A stretch of 5,400 nucleotides of DNA. Source: Pseudomonadota bacterium. GTDB lineage: Bacteria; Pseudomonadota; Gammaproteobacteria; Steroidobacterales; Steroidobacteraceae. A program made the translations under genes and the position numbers. Where the stretch lies: contig JAJZLX010000241.1 in NCBI GenBank assembly GCA_021850555.1, positions 1 through 5,400 of the forward strand, written 5' to 3'. The notes under the pieces were generated by a model. The model ran no database searches, had not been told where the DNA came from, and worked only from the letters and a program-made list of their open reading frames with translations. How positions within the stretch are numbered: the first letter of the stretch is position 1; every line of letters begins with the position of its first letter. This document shows positions 1 to 5,274 of this stretch, piece after piece.

Positions 1-105
1 ATACTTGCCGGGCATCCCGGTCCACTTCCCCCGAGACCAGTCGACGGTCACCAGGTGAATACGCTCGTCGCCCGCTACGGGGGCGTCCGCTTTATCACTA
101 CCCAT
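1..105 (-). CDS. Unrecognised protein, N-terminal 35 residues only (runs off left edge)
   Basis: An open frame starts at ATG (complement of 103-105), reads MGSDKADAPVAGDERIHLVT and then VDWSRGKWTGMPGKY, and leaves the window still open. It lies 47 bases downstream of the relaxase stop on the same strand, so it may be the next gene of the mobilisation operon or the first gene beyond it. The charged, proline- and glycine-containing start followed by a possible beta-strand (RIHLVTVDW) looks like a soluble cytoplasmic protein, with no signal peptide or membrane segment in the visible part. I see no strong Shine-Dalgarno sequence, so the start is provisional. I do not recognise the family and assign no function. 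Confidence 0.45.
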   Translation of the reverse strand, partial: MGSDKADAPVAGDERIHLVTVDWSRGKWTGMPGKY

Positions 106-128
106 CAACCGAGTCTAGACAGTACCCG

Positions 129-149
129 GTGGGACGCTTTCGTCCCCAC
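129..149. repeat. GC-rich hairpin between the relaxase gene and the next minus-strand ORF
   Basis: GTGGGACG (129-136) and CGTCCCCAC (141-149) can pair around a CTTT loop, with one bulged base. The hairpin lies just after the relaxase stop (153-155). It has no T-run on the minus-strand 3' side, so it is not a standard intrinsic terminator. It could stabilise the mRNA end or attenuate read-through. Confidence 0.4.
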
Positions 150-152
150 GGC

Positions 153-2273
153 TCACCGCCCCTGATTTTGCTCGGGTGCGGGGCTGCGGTCGCCCCCCCT
201 TTGGTCGCTGTCGAGTCCGGCGATTTCGAGCGTCTCCTGAGCGACCAGCCATCCTTCACTGAGTGCCGCCTCGGCCCACCGGCGACACTCGGCTCGCACC
301 GCCTCGAGGTCACCGGAGCAGGCGCGCGTCCACTGTGCGTCCGAGCAGGTGTATTCGCCGGACTGCACCATGTTGCTGATCAGTGTCTGACACACCCGCT
401 GAGCCTCCGCGAGCTCACTTTCCGCGGCGGCCGTCGGCAGAGGCGGCTTGCCCTGCACCCGCGCGTGCTCGGCGCGCACGATTTCCTGCAGGTCCTGGTC
501 CTCGACCGTGATGCCCTCGTGCGCCGCGAGGCGGGCCATGCGGTCCCTGAATGGACTGGAGCCGCTGATCTGGACACGGCCGCCCCATTTGGCGCCCGCC
601 ACGCGCAGCGCGGCGATCTCGACGTCAGTGTCGTGTCGCAACATGTCAATGCGGGTTCGTGTCGATGTAAATACCTCTCGTCCCTCGCGATCGTGATATC
701 TCCGACACCAGGCCACTTTGTCCCACTCGTACCGCAGACCCGCAGCTCGTGCCGCGGCGGTCTCCGCAGACTGATAGCCTCGCGTGCACTGTGCACCACC
801 AAAGCCGTTCCCCTCAGCGGCAGTGCGATTGCGGCCCGCGCGCCGCAGCCGTTGGCGTGCCGCACGTTCTGCTTCACGTCTGATCTGACGGAGTGCCATG
901 TAGCGCCGCTGCGTGCCGGCTCTTGCGGCCATCCACTCGTCGCGCAGTCCATTTGCCGCTGCGCGGATGTCGACCGGCGTGTCGGTCTTGATTCGATGCC
1001 GCCGCGCGTACTCGACGAGGGCGGCTCGTGTCTCGGCCAGTTCTACCGGTGTCGGTGGTGACTCACGGCGCGGCCCTCGCTGGACGCGATCCTGCTCTCC
1101 TGCGGTACCGGACCTCGTCCTCCCTGCGGATCGCTCCCGTTCCTGGCGCTCGTTCTGCGTGGCATGTGCCTCGTTATGCTGCCTCTGTTGCGCCTGGACC
1201 GTCTTTGCGGGTTGCGCGACCTCCAGCACCGCCGCCGGCAGGGCAGCCGCCACGCGCTCGGCAAGATGGCGATCATCGGCACGGCCGCGGGCGACGCCAA
1301 GACTTGTGCCATCTGGCTGACGGACCAGCAGCCAGTGTGTGCCGTCTGGCCGATCGAGCACGTGCACCCGCCCAACTTCCAGAATCGCTCGCCGCGCCTT
1401 CGACGAGAGCCCCCGGGCGATGGCAGCCGCATATCGCTCGGCCTGCAGCTGATCGCGCTCGGCGCGGGCCTGCGCGAGGTCAACGGACGTGTCGAGGATG
1501 GCACGGTCGAGCGCCATCGCGCGGCGTTCTGATTCGCCAGTCTCCCGGGCTCGGTCCAGGCGAGAAGCTGCTTCTGCCGCCCAATCCAGTCTCTTGCGGC
1601 TCGGTTCACCGGTGCGCCGCTCGTATCCCGCTGCGGATGGTCCCAAGTGTCGGGTCGGCTCGCGGTCAATGCCCTGATCACGAAGGCTGCGGTGGTCGAC
1701 ACGAGCATCTTTGTCGGCACGCTCCAAGGCAGCGTTGACCATGACTGCCCATTTCGCCCGTATCTCCTTGAGATCCGCCTTGCGATCGCGCCCTGCGCGC
1801 TCGCTGACGAGCTTGCGGCCGAGTCCGTCCGGCGCGATCTCTCTGGTCGTGCGCAGGAGATGCGCGTGGTAGTTCCGGTTGTCACCGCCGCGCCCGGGCG
1901 CATGCAAGCACACATCGACTGCGCATCCCTCGCGGTCCGCCATCCATCGTGCGAAAGCGAGCGCGAGCCGACGCCGGTCCTCGCCTGAGAGTTCGGCCGG
2001 CAGTGCCCCCTCGAACTCGCGGGCCACGCAGGCATCCTTGCGGCGCTCAACCCGTTCCGCGACGTTCCATAGCTCAGACCTCGATGGCCGCCAAGTGCTG
2101 CTGGTCGGCATCACGATATCCGCAGACAAGACGCCGCGCTTTTTTGTGTAGTCGTACTGTTGTCCTATTCGTTCGTCCTCAATGCACTCGCCGGCACGGT
2201 ATGCTGCCGCCGCGGTCGCAGACCGCCCTCCGCTGCGACTGACCGCCTTGCAGGTCAGGTGATAGATCGCCAC
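153..2273 (-). CDS. mobA: MobA/MobL-family relaxase (MOBQ) with C-terminal LPD7-like domain
   Basis: This is the DNA-nicking transesterase of plasmid mobilisation. By family knowledge it cuts one strand at oriT, stays bound to the 5' end through a tyrosine, and is exported through a type IV secretion channel. The 706-residue protein opens with MAIYHLTCKAVSRSGGRSAT. Tyr25, in AAAAYRAG, is at the same position as the catalytic Tyr25 of RSF1010 MobA. A metal-binding histidine cluster follows: His124 (LHAP), then His136 and His138 in GDNRNYHAHLL (130-140). The relaxase domain covers about 1-220. Residues 240-480 are a charged, Arg/Ala/Glu-rich, probably helical linker. Residues about 530-592, including KWGGRVQISGSSPFRDR, resemble an LPD7-type domain (large polyvalent protein associated). 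I see no primase domain like that fused to RSF1010 MobA. The start is GTG (complement of 2271-2273), placed eight bases after the upstream TraD-like stop, which suggests translational coupling; the Shine-Dalgarno is weak. The frame appears intact. Confidence 0.96.
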   Translation of the reverse strand: MAIYHLTCKAVSRSGGRSATAAAAYRAGECIEDERIGQQYDYTKKRGVLSADIVMPTSSTWRPSRSELWNVAERVERRKDACVAREFEGALPAELSGEDRRRLALAFARWMADREGCAVDVCLHAPGRGGDNRNYHAHLLRTTREIAPDGLGRKLVSERAGRDRKADLKEIRAKWAVMVNAALERADKDARVDHRSLRDQGIDREPTRHLGPSAAGYERRTGEPSRKRLDWAAEAASRLDRARETGESERRAMALDRAILDTSVDLAQARAERDQLQAERYAAAIARGLSSKARRAILEVGRVHVLDRPDGTHWLLVRQPDGTSLGVARGRADDRHLAERVAAALPAAVLEVAQPAKTVQAQQRQHNEAHATQNERQERERSAGRTRSGTAGEQDRVQRGPRRESPPTPVELAETRAALVEYARRHRIKTDTPVDIRAAANGLRDEWMAARAGTQRRYMALRQIRREAERAARQRLRRAGRNRTAAEGNGFGGAQCTRGYQSAETAAARAAGLRYEWDKVAWCRRYHDREGREVFTSTRTRIDMLRHDTDVEIAALRVAGAKWGGRVQISGSSPFRDRMARLAAHEGITVEDQDLQEIVRAEHARVQGKPPLPTAAAESELAEAQRVCQTLISNMVQSGEYTCSDAQWTRACSGDLEAVRAECRRWAEAALSEGWLVAQETLEIAGLDSDQRGGDRSPAPEQNQGR

Positions 2274-2281
2274 GGTCGCTG

Positions 2282-2572
2282 CTACGATGATCGCGGTGCT
2301 GGCTGGGTCAGCAGGCCAAACAGTGCACGATCATCGGCGCGAGTGAGGCGGGCATTCAGTAGCGCCATCAGTGGTTCGCGCACCCACCCGGCTTCCCCTC
2401 GCTCCAGAGCGGCGAGCACTACCGCGCCCACGAGAATTTTGCGTCGTGTGTCGTCTGCCCGTTGTCCTTTGAGCACGCGGGCAAGCTGACGGGTTTCCAT
2501 CTGCTCGCGTTGAGCCCGCAACTGCTGCAGTCTTTTCTCGGCAGACGCTATCCGATCATCAATATTGGACAT
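2282..2572 (-). CDS. traD: TraD-family mobilisation accessory protein
   Basis: A 96-residue cytoplasmic protein. Residues 1-38 are a charged helix with coiled-coil character (RIASAEKRLQQLRAQREQME). The core DDTRRKILVGAVVLAALERG (40-59) and the tail LTRADDRALFGL (76-87) match the pattern of the small TraD proteins encoded beside MobA/MobL relaxases (Pfam TraD, PF06412), which are not the TraD/VirD4 coupling ATPases. Their exact role is not well defined; an accessory role at oriT or in relaxosome assembly is inferred. The ATG at 2570-2572 is chosen because the conserved part begins there, with GAGG about 10 bases upstream. The frame stays open upstream to 2950, but that extension would run through oriT and is low-complexity, so I reject it. 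It is the first gene of the leftward operon and sits about 70 bases from nic. Confidence 0.85.
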   Translation of the reverse strand: MSNIDDRIASAEKRLQQLRAQREQMETRQLARVLKGQRADDTRRKILVGAVVLAALERGEAGWVREPLMALLNARLTRADDRALFGLLTQPAPRSS

Positions 2573-2639
2573 GGCTGGCGCCTCGGTCTGTGCCCATGTC
2601 CTTTCTCCGCGCCGAGGGCCCGGAGCGGAGGGAACCCGA

Positions 2640-2678
2640 AGGGCGCACTTAGGAGTCATCCGCTGCGCTGCTGACTCC
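2640..2678 (-). other. oriT: Origin of transfer (oriT), RSF1010/MOBQ-type nic region
   Basis: Read on the minus strand, 2651 to 2640 is TAAGTGCGCCCT, which matches the RSF1010/R1162-family nic core (TAARTGCGCCCT). Directly 5' of it on that strand is an inverted repeat whose arms, GGAGTCA and TGACTCC, occupy 2672-2678 and 2652-2658. The inner arm abuts the TAAGTGCG, the same arrangement as in R1162. By analogy, cleavage would fall between G (2644) and C (2643), and the strand entering the recipient first would carry traD and mobA. The association with a MOBQ relaxase gene strongly supports the call. The exact cleavage position is inferred from the family. Confidence 0.88.
2652..2678. repeat. 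oriT inverted repeat (7-bp perfect arms)
   Basis: GGAGTCA at 2652-2658 and TGACTCC at 2672-2678 are perfect inverted arms separated by 13 bases. The left arm touches the nic core. In R1162-type oriTs the equivalent repeat is bound by the relaxase and helps to end strand transfer. Here the arms differ in sequence from RSF1010, as expected for a plasmid-specific recognition element. Confidence 0.8.
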
Positions 2679-2684
2679 CGTGCG

Positions 2685-2702
2685 GCAGGGGCAAGCCCCT
2701 GC
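2685..2702. repeat. Perfect palindrome centred on CAAG, beside oriT
   Basis: GCAGGGGC and GCCCCTGC are perfect 8-base arms around AA, giving a strong hairpin or a dyad protein site. It lies seven bases beyond the outer oriT arm. It is the longest of three palindromes in this region that share a CAAG centre; the others are at 2771-2780 and 2800-2809. It could bind an accessory protein or form a structured single-strand feature during transfer. Confidence 0.6.
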
Positions 2703-2770
2703 ACCCCGAAAGAGCCGGGGCAGCGGTCGTCGGGCCCACGCCTCGCCGCCCTCGGCCCGGCCATGTCCTC

Positions 2771-2809
2771 GGGCAAGCCCTCAGCCATGAGGATCGGGCG
2801 GACAAGTCC
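2771..2809. repeat. Two further CAAG-centred palindromes (GGGCAAGCCC, GGACAAGTCC)
   Basis: GGGCAAGCCC at 2771-2780 and GGACAAGTCC at 2800-2809 are both perfect dyads, 29 bases centre to centre, on the same face of the intergenic region as the 2685-2702 palindrome. With it they define GGRCAAGYCC. Repeated dyads in a divergent promoter region fit operators for a dimeric HTH protein, such as one of the two encoded just downstream. That assignment is inference. Confidence 0.5.
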
Positions 2810-2879
2810 TGGTCCTCTCGATCCCCGGTGTCCGCGCACCGTGTCTACGCACGGGCCCGCGCCGCGGAGAAAGTTTGTC

Positions 2880-2894
2880 TGCGGCGATGCCGCA
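2880..2894 (+). promoter_or_regulatory. Leader hairpin upstream of the rightward operon
   Basis: TGCGGC and GCCGCA are perfect 6-base arms around GAT, ending 22 bases before the ATG at 2917. The Shine-Dalgarno CAGGAG (2905-2910) lies just after it. The hairpin could be a repressor operator or an mRNA structure that affects translation of the first gene. Confidence 0.45.
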
Positions 2895-2916
2895 CTGAAT
2901 CCAGCAGGAGTCGACC

Positions 2917-3468
2917 ATGGCTCGCAAGAAGTCCCATACCACTGCCCCACATCCCCTCGCCGCAGCGATCCGTGCAGAGTCCGAAAAGGAGGCCCCTGCG
3001 GAACCCATGCCGCAGTCCATCCCCGCTGCGGTCTGGTCCGTCCTCCGGGGGCTCCGAAATCGTGGCTACTCGGTCAAACAGATCGCCACATTCCTGGGCC
3101 GCCACGGGTACACCGTTGATCCCAACGCTCTGGCAGTGCGGCTTAAACCTCGCGCCCCGCGCCAAGTCCAGCCGCAGTCCATCACGGAGACAGAACAGAA
3201 AGAACCAAAGGCTGCGGCGGCGTCCACTGTGGCCCCAGCGGTGCTCCCGCAGAGTGGCGAGTCCGCACCCTCGGAGAGGCCGCCGGATCAGTCCCCGATG
3301 ACTTCCACCCTCACCCCGAAGCAGCGCGCCGCGTTCCGGATCCCCGAGTGGGCCGACGGTTCGGATATCGAACCCGGCGAGTCGCTGGAGCGTTACGCCC
3401 GGCGCAAACGCCTTGAAGGCCCGCCACGCGATGGGACGTATCTGAAGCGGTTTATTGGGGAAACCTGA
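2917..3468 (+). CDS. Putative DNA-binding protein, StbA-like position, first gene of the rightward operon
   Basis: A 183-residue soluble protein. Residues about 36-77 (AAVWSVLRGLRNRGYSVKQI, then ATFLGRHGYTV) look like a helical DNA-binding fold, with SVKQIATFLGRHG as a helix-turn-helix-like element. Residues 78-130 are a Pro/Gln/Ala/Ser-rich linker. Residues 131-183, with LTPKQRAAFRIPEW and GESLERYARRKRLEG, form a second ordered block. The ATG at 2917 has a good CAGGAG site seven bases upstream, which fixes the start. Its place beside oriT, as first gene of an operon with a StbB/TraL-like ATPase, matches StbA of R388 or the oriT-binding TraK/MobC-type genes. I see no convincing sequence identity to any of these, so the role (oriT or operator binding, autoregulation) is inferred from position and fold. 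The next gene begins 25 bases after its stop. Confidence 0.75.
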   Translation: MARKKSHTTAPHPLAAAIRAESEKEAPAEPMPQSIPAAVWSVLRGLRNRGYSVKQIATFLGRHGYTVDPNALAVRLKPRAPRQVQPQSITETEQKEPKAAAASTVAPAVLPQSGESAPSERPPDQSPMTSTLTPKQRAAFRIPEWADGSDIEPGESLERYARRKRLEGPPRDGTYLKRFIGET

Positions 3469-3493
3469 CGGGCCCGCCCGACGGAGCAGGTAC

Positions 3494-3754
3494 ATGGGCA
3501 TCAGCACGGCAACAGACACACCCTGGCACCGCCAGCGCCGGTCCAGGTTGTGGGCGCGCGAGCAGGAGATACGCCTGCTGCGTGCCGAGGGCTGGAGCCT
3601 CGGCCAGATCATCCGTCAGCTCGACCTCGGGGTCGGCCGACCCACGCTGCTGCGCTGGCTACGTCGTGCTGACGCGGCGCTCGCGGCCGAGCAGGACCGC
3701 GACGCCATGTCGCTGCTGGATTCCTTCGGTTTCCGACCACCTACCCGGAGATGA
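3494..3754 (+). CDS. Small helix-turn-helix protein of the mobilisation/stability operon
   Basis: An 86-residue basic protein. Residues about 15-58 form an apparent helix-turn-helix: REQEIRLLRAEGWSLGQI is followed by a turn around LGVGRP, then TLLRWLRRA as a likely recognition helix. A short acidic helix and the tail DSFGFRPPTRR follow. The ATG at 3494 is preceded by GGAG/AGG at a suitable distance; an upstream TTG at 3455 in the same frame would overlap the previous gene and add only low-complexity residues. The downstream ATPase starts four bases after its stop. It may act with the ATPase as a DNA adaptor, as ParB-like or Stb partners do, or regulate the operon. I do not recognise a named family. 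Confidence 0.72.
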   Translation: MGISTATDTPWHRQRRSRLWAREQEIRLLRAEGWSLGQIIRQLDLGVGRPTLLRWLRRADAALAAEQDRDAMSLLDSFGFRPPTRR

Positions 3755-3758
3755 GAGC

Positions 3759-4463
3759 ATGAGTACCGATCGACGCATCTACGTGACTGTCGCCGCGACT
3801 GGTGACGCAGGCAAGACCATCATTGCGCGGCACGTAATAGCACCCGGCAGCGGCGGAGACCTGCTGACGCTAGAGACGCATTCTCCCGACGATGGCAGTG
3901 GCCTCATCGACGAGGCGGCGCTCGGAGCGTACCTGTATGCGCCGCCCGGAGATGGCACCGTCCTCGATATCGGGGTGGGCGATGCAGTGGCCGCGCTCGA
4001 GACTCTCGCCCTCATCGCGCGACAAGACCGCAGTCTGCCGCAGCGGCTGAGGCTCGTCGTGCCGTTGCTGCCCGCCGGGAAATGCGTGGCGGGATTGCGG
4101 TGGCTGATCGCGCAGCTCCCGGAGTCGCTCCGCCCCGCCGTACACGCGGTGTGGAATCGATTGCGGCGGGAGGATGAGGCGTCGCTGCGAGACGGCGAGA
4201 TCGCCCGGGCGGCGCGCACGGTCGCGCGACAGAGTGGGGCGCGGCTCATCGCTCCGGTGCTTCACGAGTCGCCTTTGCTCGATCCCATCCACCCGCTCAT
4301 GCGGCGATACGGCAGTCTCGCAGCGGTAGCGGGTATCACAGACGACGAGATCCGCGCCGCCTCGCTGAGCGACATGCCCCCCCTGTTGGTCGGCCGGGAT
4401 GCCGCTCAGGCGGCAGTGGCCGACTGCCGGGCCATCTACACGGCCATCAATGACCGCAACTGA
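3759..4463 (+). CDS. TraL/StbB/MobD-like P-loop ATPase with altered Walker A
   Basis: A 234-residue protein of ParA/MinD-like design, near the size of RP4 TraL (about 240). The N-terminus has a beta-strand and P-loop, IYVTVAATGDAGKTIIARH (7-25). The GKT at 18-20 is kept, but the loop reads TGDAGKT where the usual deviant Walker A is KGGVGKS, so the signature lysine is a threonine. TVLDIGVGD (67-75) fits the switch strand after the P-loop. LRLVVPLLPAG (97-107) and AVHAVWNRL (127-135) fit the later core strands, the latter with the Asn often seen near the nucleotide base. Homologous proteins accompany oriT genes: TraL (IncP), MobD (pTF-FC2), StbB (R388). They aid plasmid positioning or conjugation efficiency. 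GGAGATGAGAG precedes the ATG. Its 3' end overlaps the start of the decayed fourth gene by 14 bases. Family membership is from layout and context, so moderately sure. Confidence 0.8.
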   Translation: MSTDRRIYVTVAATGDAGKTIIARHVIAPGSGGDLLTLETHSPDDGSGLIDEAALGAYLYAPPGDGTVLDIGVGDAVAALETLALIARQDRSLPQRLRLVVPLLPAGKCVAGLRWLIAQLPESLRPAVHAVWNRLRREDEASLRDGEIARAARTVARQSGARLIAPVLHESPLLDPIHPLMRRYGSLAAVAGITDDEIRAASLSDMPPLLVGRDAAQAAVADCRAIYTAINDRN

Positions 4464-4941
4464 GGTGCGCCACCGGCGGGGTCGCTGCCGGCAGCCGATC
4501 CCAGTCACACCTATGCTGCGGTGGTCGCCGCTGCTCGTGTGGATACTGCCAGCGAGGCTCCGCCACATGCGGCTGAGCCGCGACGCGACGGGGATGACGA
4601 ACACCAGTTTCGCGCTGACACCCGAGAGGGCCGGCGGCATGAATACCGCGGGGAGGCACAGCAGGGGGGTTAAGGACGATGAAGCGGAGTGCGGTCGGCG
4701 CCGCGCCGAACGCTAGGCCGAACGCGAGGCGCTCGCCCCACGGTTCGCAGCTCGCGGAGCCGCGCGCCGTCACCGTGCTCAGAAGCTGCGGGGCGAACTG
4801 CGTACCCGCCACGCCGCTGAGCGCCGGGCGCTCAACGAAAAGCTGCGAACCGAGCGGGGAGTGGCCCGCGCGGAACTCCATAGCCGATTGCAGAAGAGCC
4901 TGCGCACCGCCACGGTGCAGCGCCAGCGTGGCGATCAATGA
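4450..4941 (+). pseudogene. Decayed fourth operon gene, TraM/StbC/MobE position (two frame breaks and an amber codon)
   Basis: The ATG at 4450 overlaps the ATPase stop and gives MTATE, but the coding-like frame soon shifts. From about 4464 to 4670 the good frame is that of the ATPase, reading for example SHTYAAVVAAARVDTASEAP, and it ends at TAA 4671. The G6 run at 4664-4669 sits just before this. Removing one G continues into the frame reading VKDDEAECGRRRAER, then TAG (4714-4716), then AEREALAPRF and RTRHAAERRALNEKLRTERG to TGA at 4939-4941. CAG in place of TAG would give AERQAERE, so a C-to-T change is plausible. Repaired, it would be about 163 residues, with a polar middle and a basic, Arg/Glu-rich coiled-coil tail. 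RP4 TraM and similar fourth genes have this size and place. Sequencing error could explain the G-run but not all lesions. No function can be assigned. Confidence 0.68.
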
Positions 4942-5096
4942 TGGATAACAAGACCATTTCCCTGCGGCTTGAGGCCAAACCTACCGCCTCGATGCGTCTC
5001 CTCTATTCTCGGAGCCGAAATCTCTTCTTCGGGGAAGAGTGCGCCGTCGTAAATTGTCCAGACTCAGTTCGCCGCGCCGAACACGCATGCGATTGA
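4938..5096 (+). pseudogene. Start of a fifth operon gene, truncated at the backbone junction
   Basis: Tandem ATGs at 4938 and 4941 overlap the TGA of the preceding pseudogene (4939-4941), a typical coupled start. The protein begins MMDNKTISLRLEAK. The pattern MDNKTISLRL resembles the N-terminal strand of ribbon-helix-helix DNA-binding proteins, but this is too short to classify. After about 4977 the same frame drifts into sequence unlike its neighbours (PTASMRLLYSRSRNLFFGEE) and stops at 5094-5096. That part lies antisense to another coding frame. I read it as a 5' remnant joined to foreign DNA. Confidence 0.5.
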
Positions 5097-5274
5097 TGGC
5101 TTTGGCCGTCGCTTCATAATGCACGTGCTCGCTTTGCGGAGCTTCGCTCCACATGTTTTGGAATGCTCGCCATGCTTCGCGCTCAGCCGTAGGTTTGAAC
5201 CCCCAATAATCGACTTCGTATCCGACGCCGACGCTGTTCTTACACTCGTCCTCAGAGCACGCAATACAGTTAAT
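4981..5274 (-). pseudogene. 3' part of a minus-strand gene, possibly a Lar-like zinc-ribbon protein, cut by an IS
   Basis: A 97-codon frame with no usable start runs from 5274 down to TAG at 4981-4983. It begins INCIACSEDECKNSVGVGYE, continues VDYWGFKPTAEREAWRAFQN, and ends in a basic tail (ELSLDNLRRRTLPRRRDFG). Codon use and composition look coding. The first ATG is only at codon 41 (5152-5154), so the visible gene is a C-terminal piece. The C-x2-C-x4-C spacing, an aromatic stretch, and then T/E-A-x2-A-W resemble the second half of Lar-type restriction-alleviation zinc ribbons, which end in EAIAAWN. That resemblance is weak and the extra 50-residue tail is not typical. An in-frame TGA lies immediately upstream, inside the presumed IS end. 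The opposite-strand frames here look like shadows. Confidence 0.5.

Larger units (their letters stand above)
2573..2916. promoter_or_regulatory. Divergent intergenic region carrying oriT
   Basis: No gene lies in these 344 bases. They separate the leftward traD-mobA operon from the rightward HTH/ATPase operon, so both promoters should be here. I cannot pick convincing -35/-10 pairs in this GC-rich DNA. It holds the nic core, an adjoining inverted repeat, three CAAG-centred palindromes, a leader hairpin, and a 9-bp direct repeat CCATGTCCT at 2594-2602 and 2761-2769. GGATCG at 2791-2796 and CGATCC at 2819-2824 form a further interrupted inverted repeat. This density of repeats fits relaxosome and regulator binding. 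Confidence 0.75.

Noticed and set aside
129..1061. 310-codon plus-strand frame opposite the relaxase gene
   Set aside because: It is antisense to a clearly conserved relaxase. It is Arg/Pro/Cys-rich with no recognisable motif, as expected for a shadow frame in GC-rich DNA.
1043..2050. 335-codon minus-strand frame overlapping the relaxase
   Set aside because: It is out of frame with the relaxase and has a Ser/Arg/Trp-heavy composition with no family features. The relaxase frame has catalytic motifs across the same DNA.
2641..2702. CRISPR or iteron array
   Set aside because: The repeats are short dyads of differing flanks and irregular spacing, not direct repeats with unique spacers or a regular iteron series.
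2573..2950. 126-residue N-terminal extension of the TraD-like protein
   Set aside because: It would translate through oriT and its repeats and overlap the start of the divergent gene. The conserved region begins at the ATG at 2570-2572.
2845..3612. 255-codon minus-strand frame opposite the first two genes of the rightward operon
   Set aside because: The plus-strand frames have good ribosome sites, tight spacing and ordered domains. The minus frame has no motif.
3870..4640. 256-codon minus-strand frame opposite the ATPase gene
   Set aside because: The plus strand carries the P-loop and switch motifs. The opposite frame is an Arg-rich shadow.
5093..5120. Plus-strand promoter-like TTGATG and CATAAT pair, 16-base spacing
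   Set aside because: It lies inside the minus-strand coding frame and no convincing plus-strand gene follows, so it is probably chance in a less GC-rich stretch.
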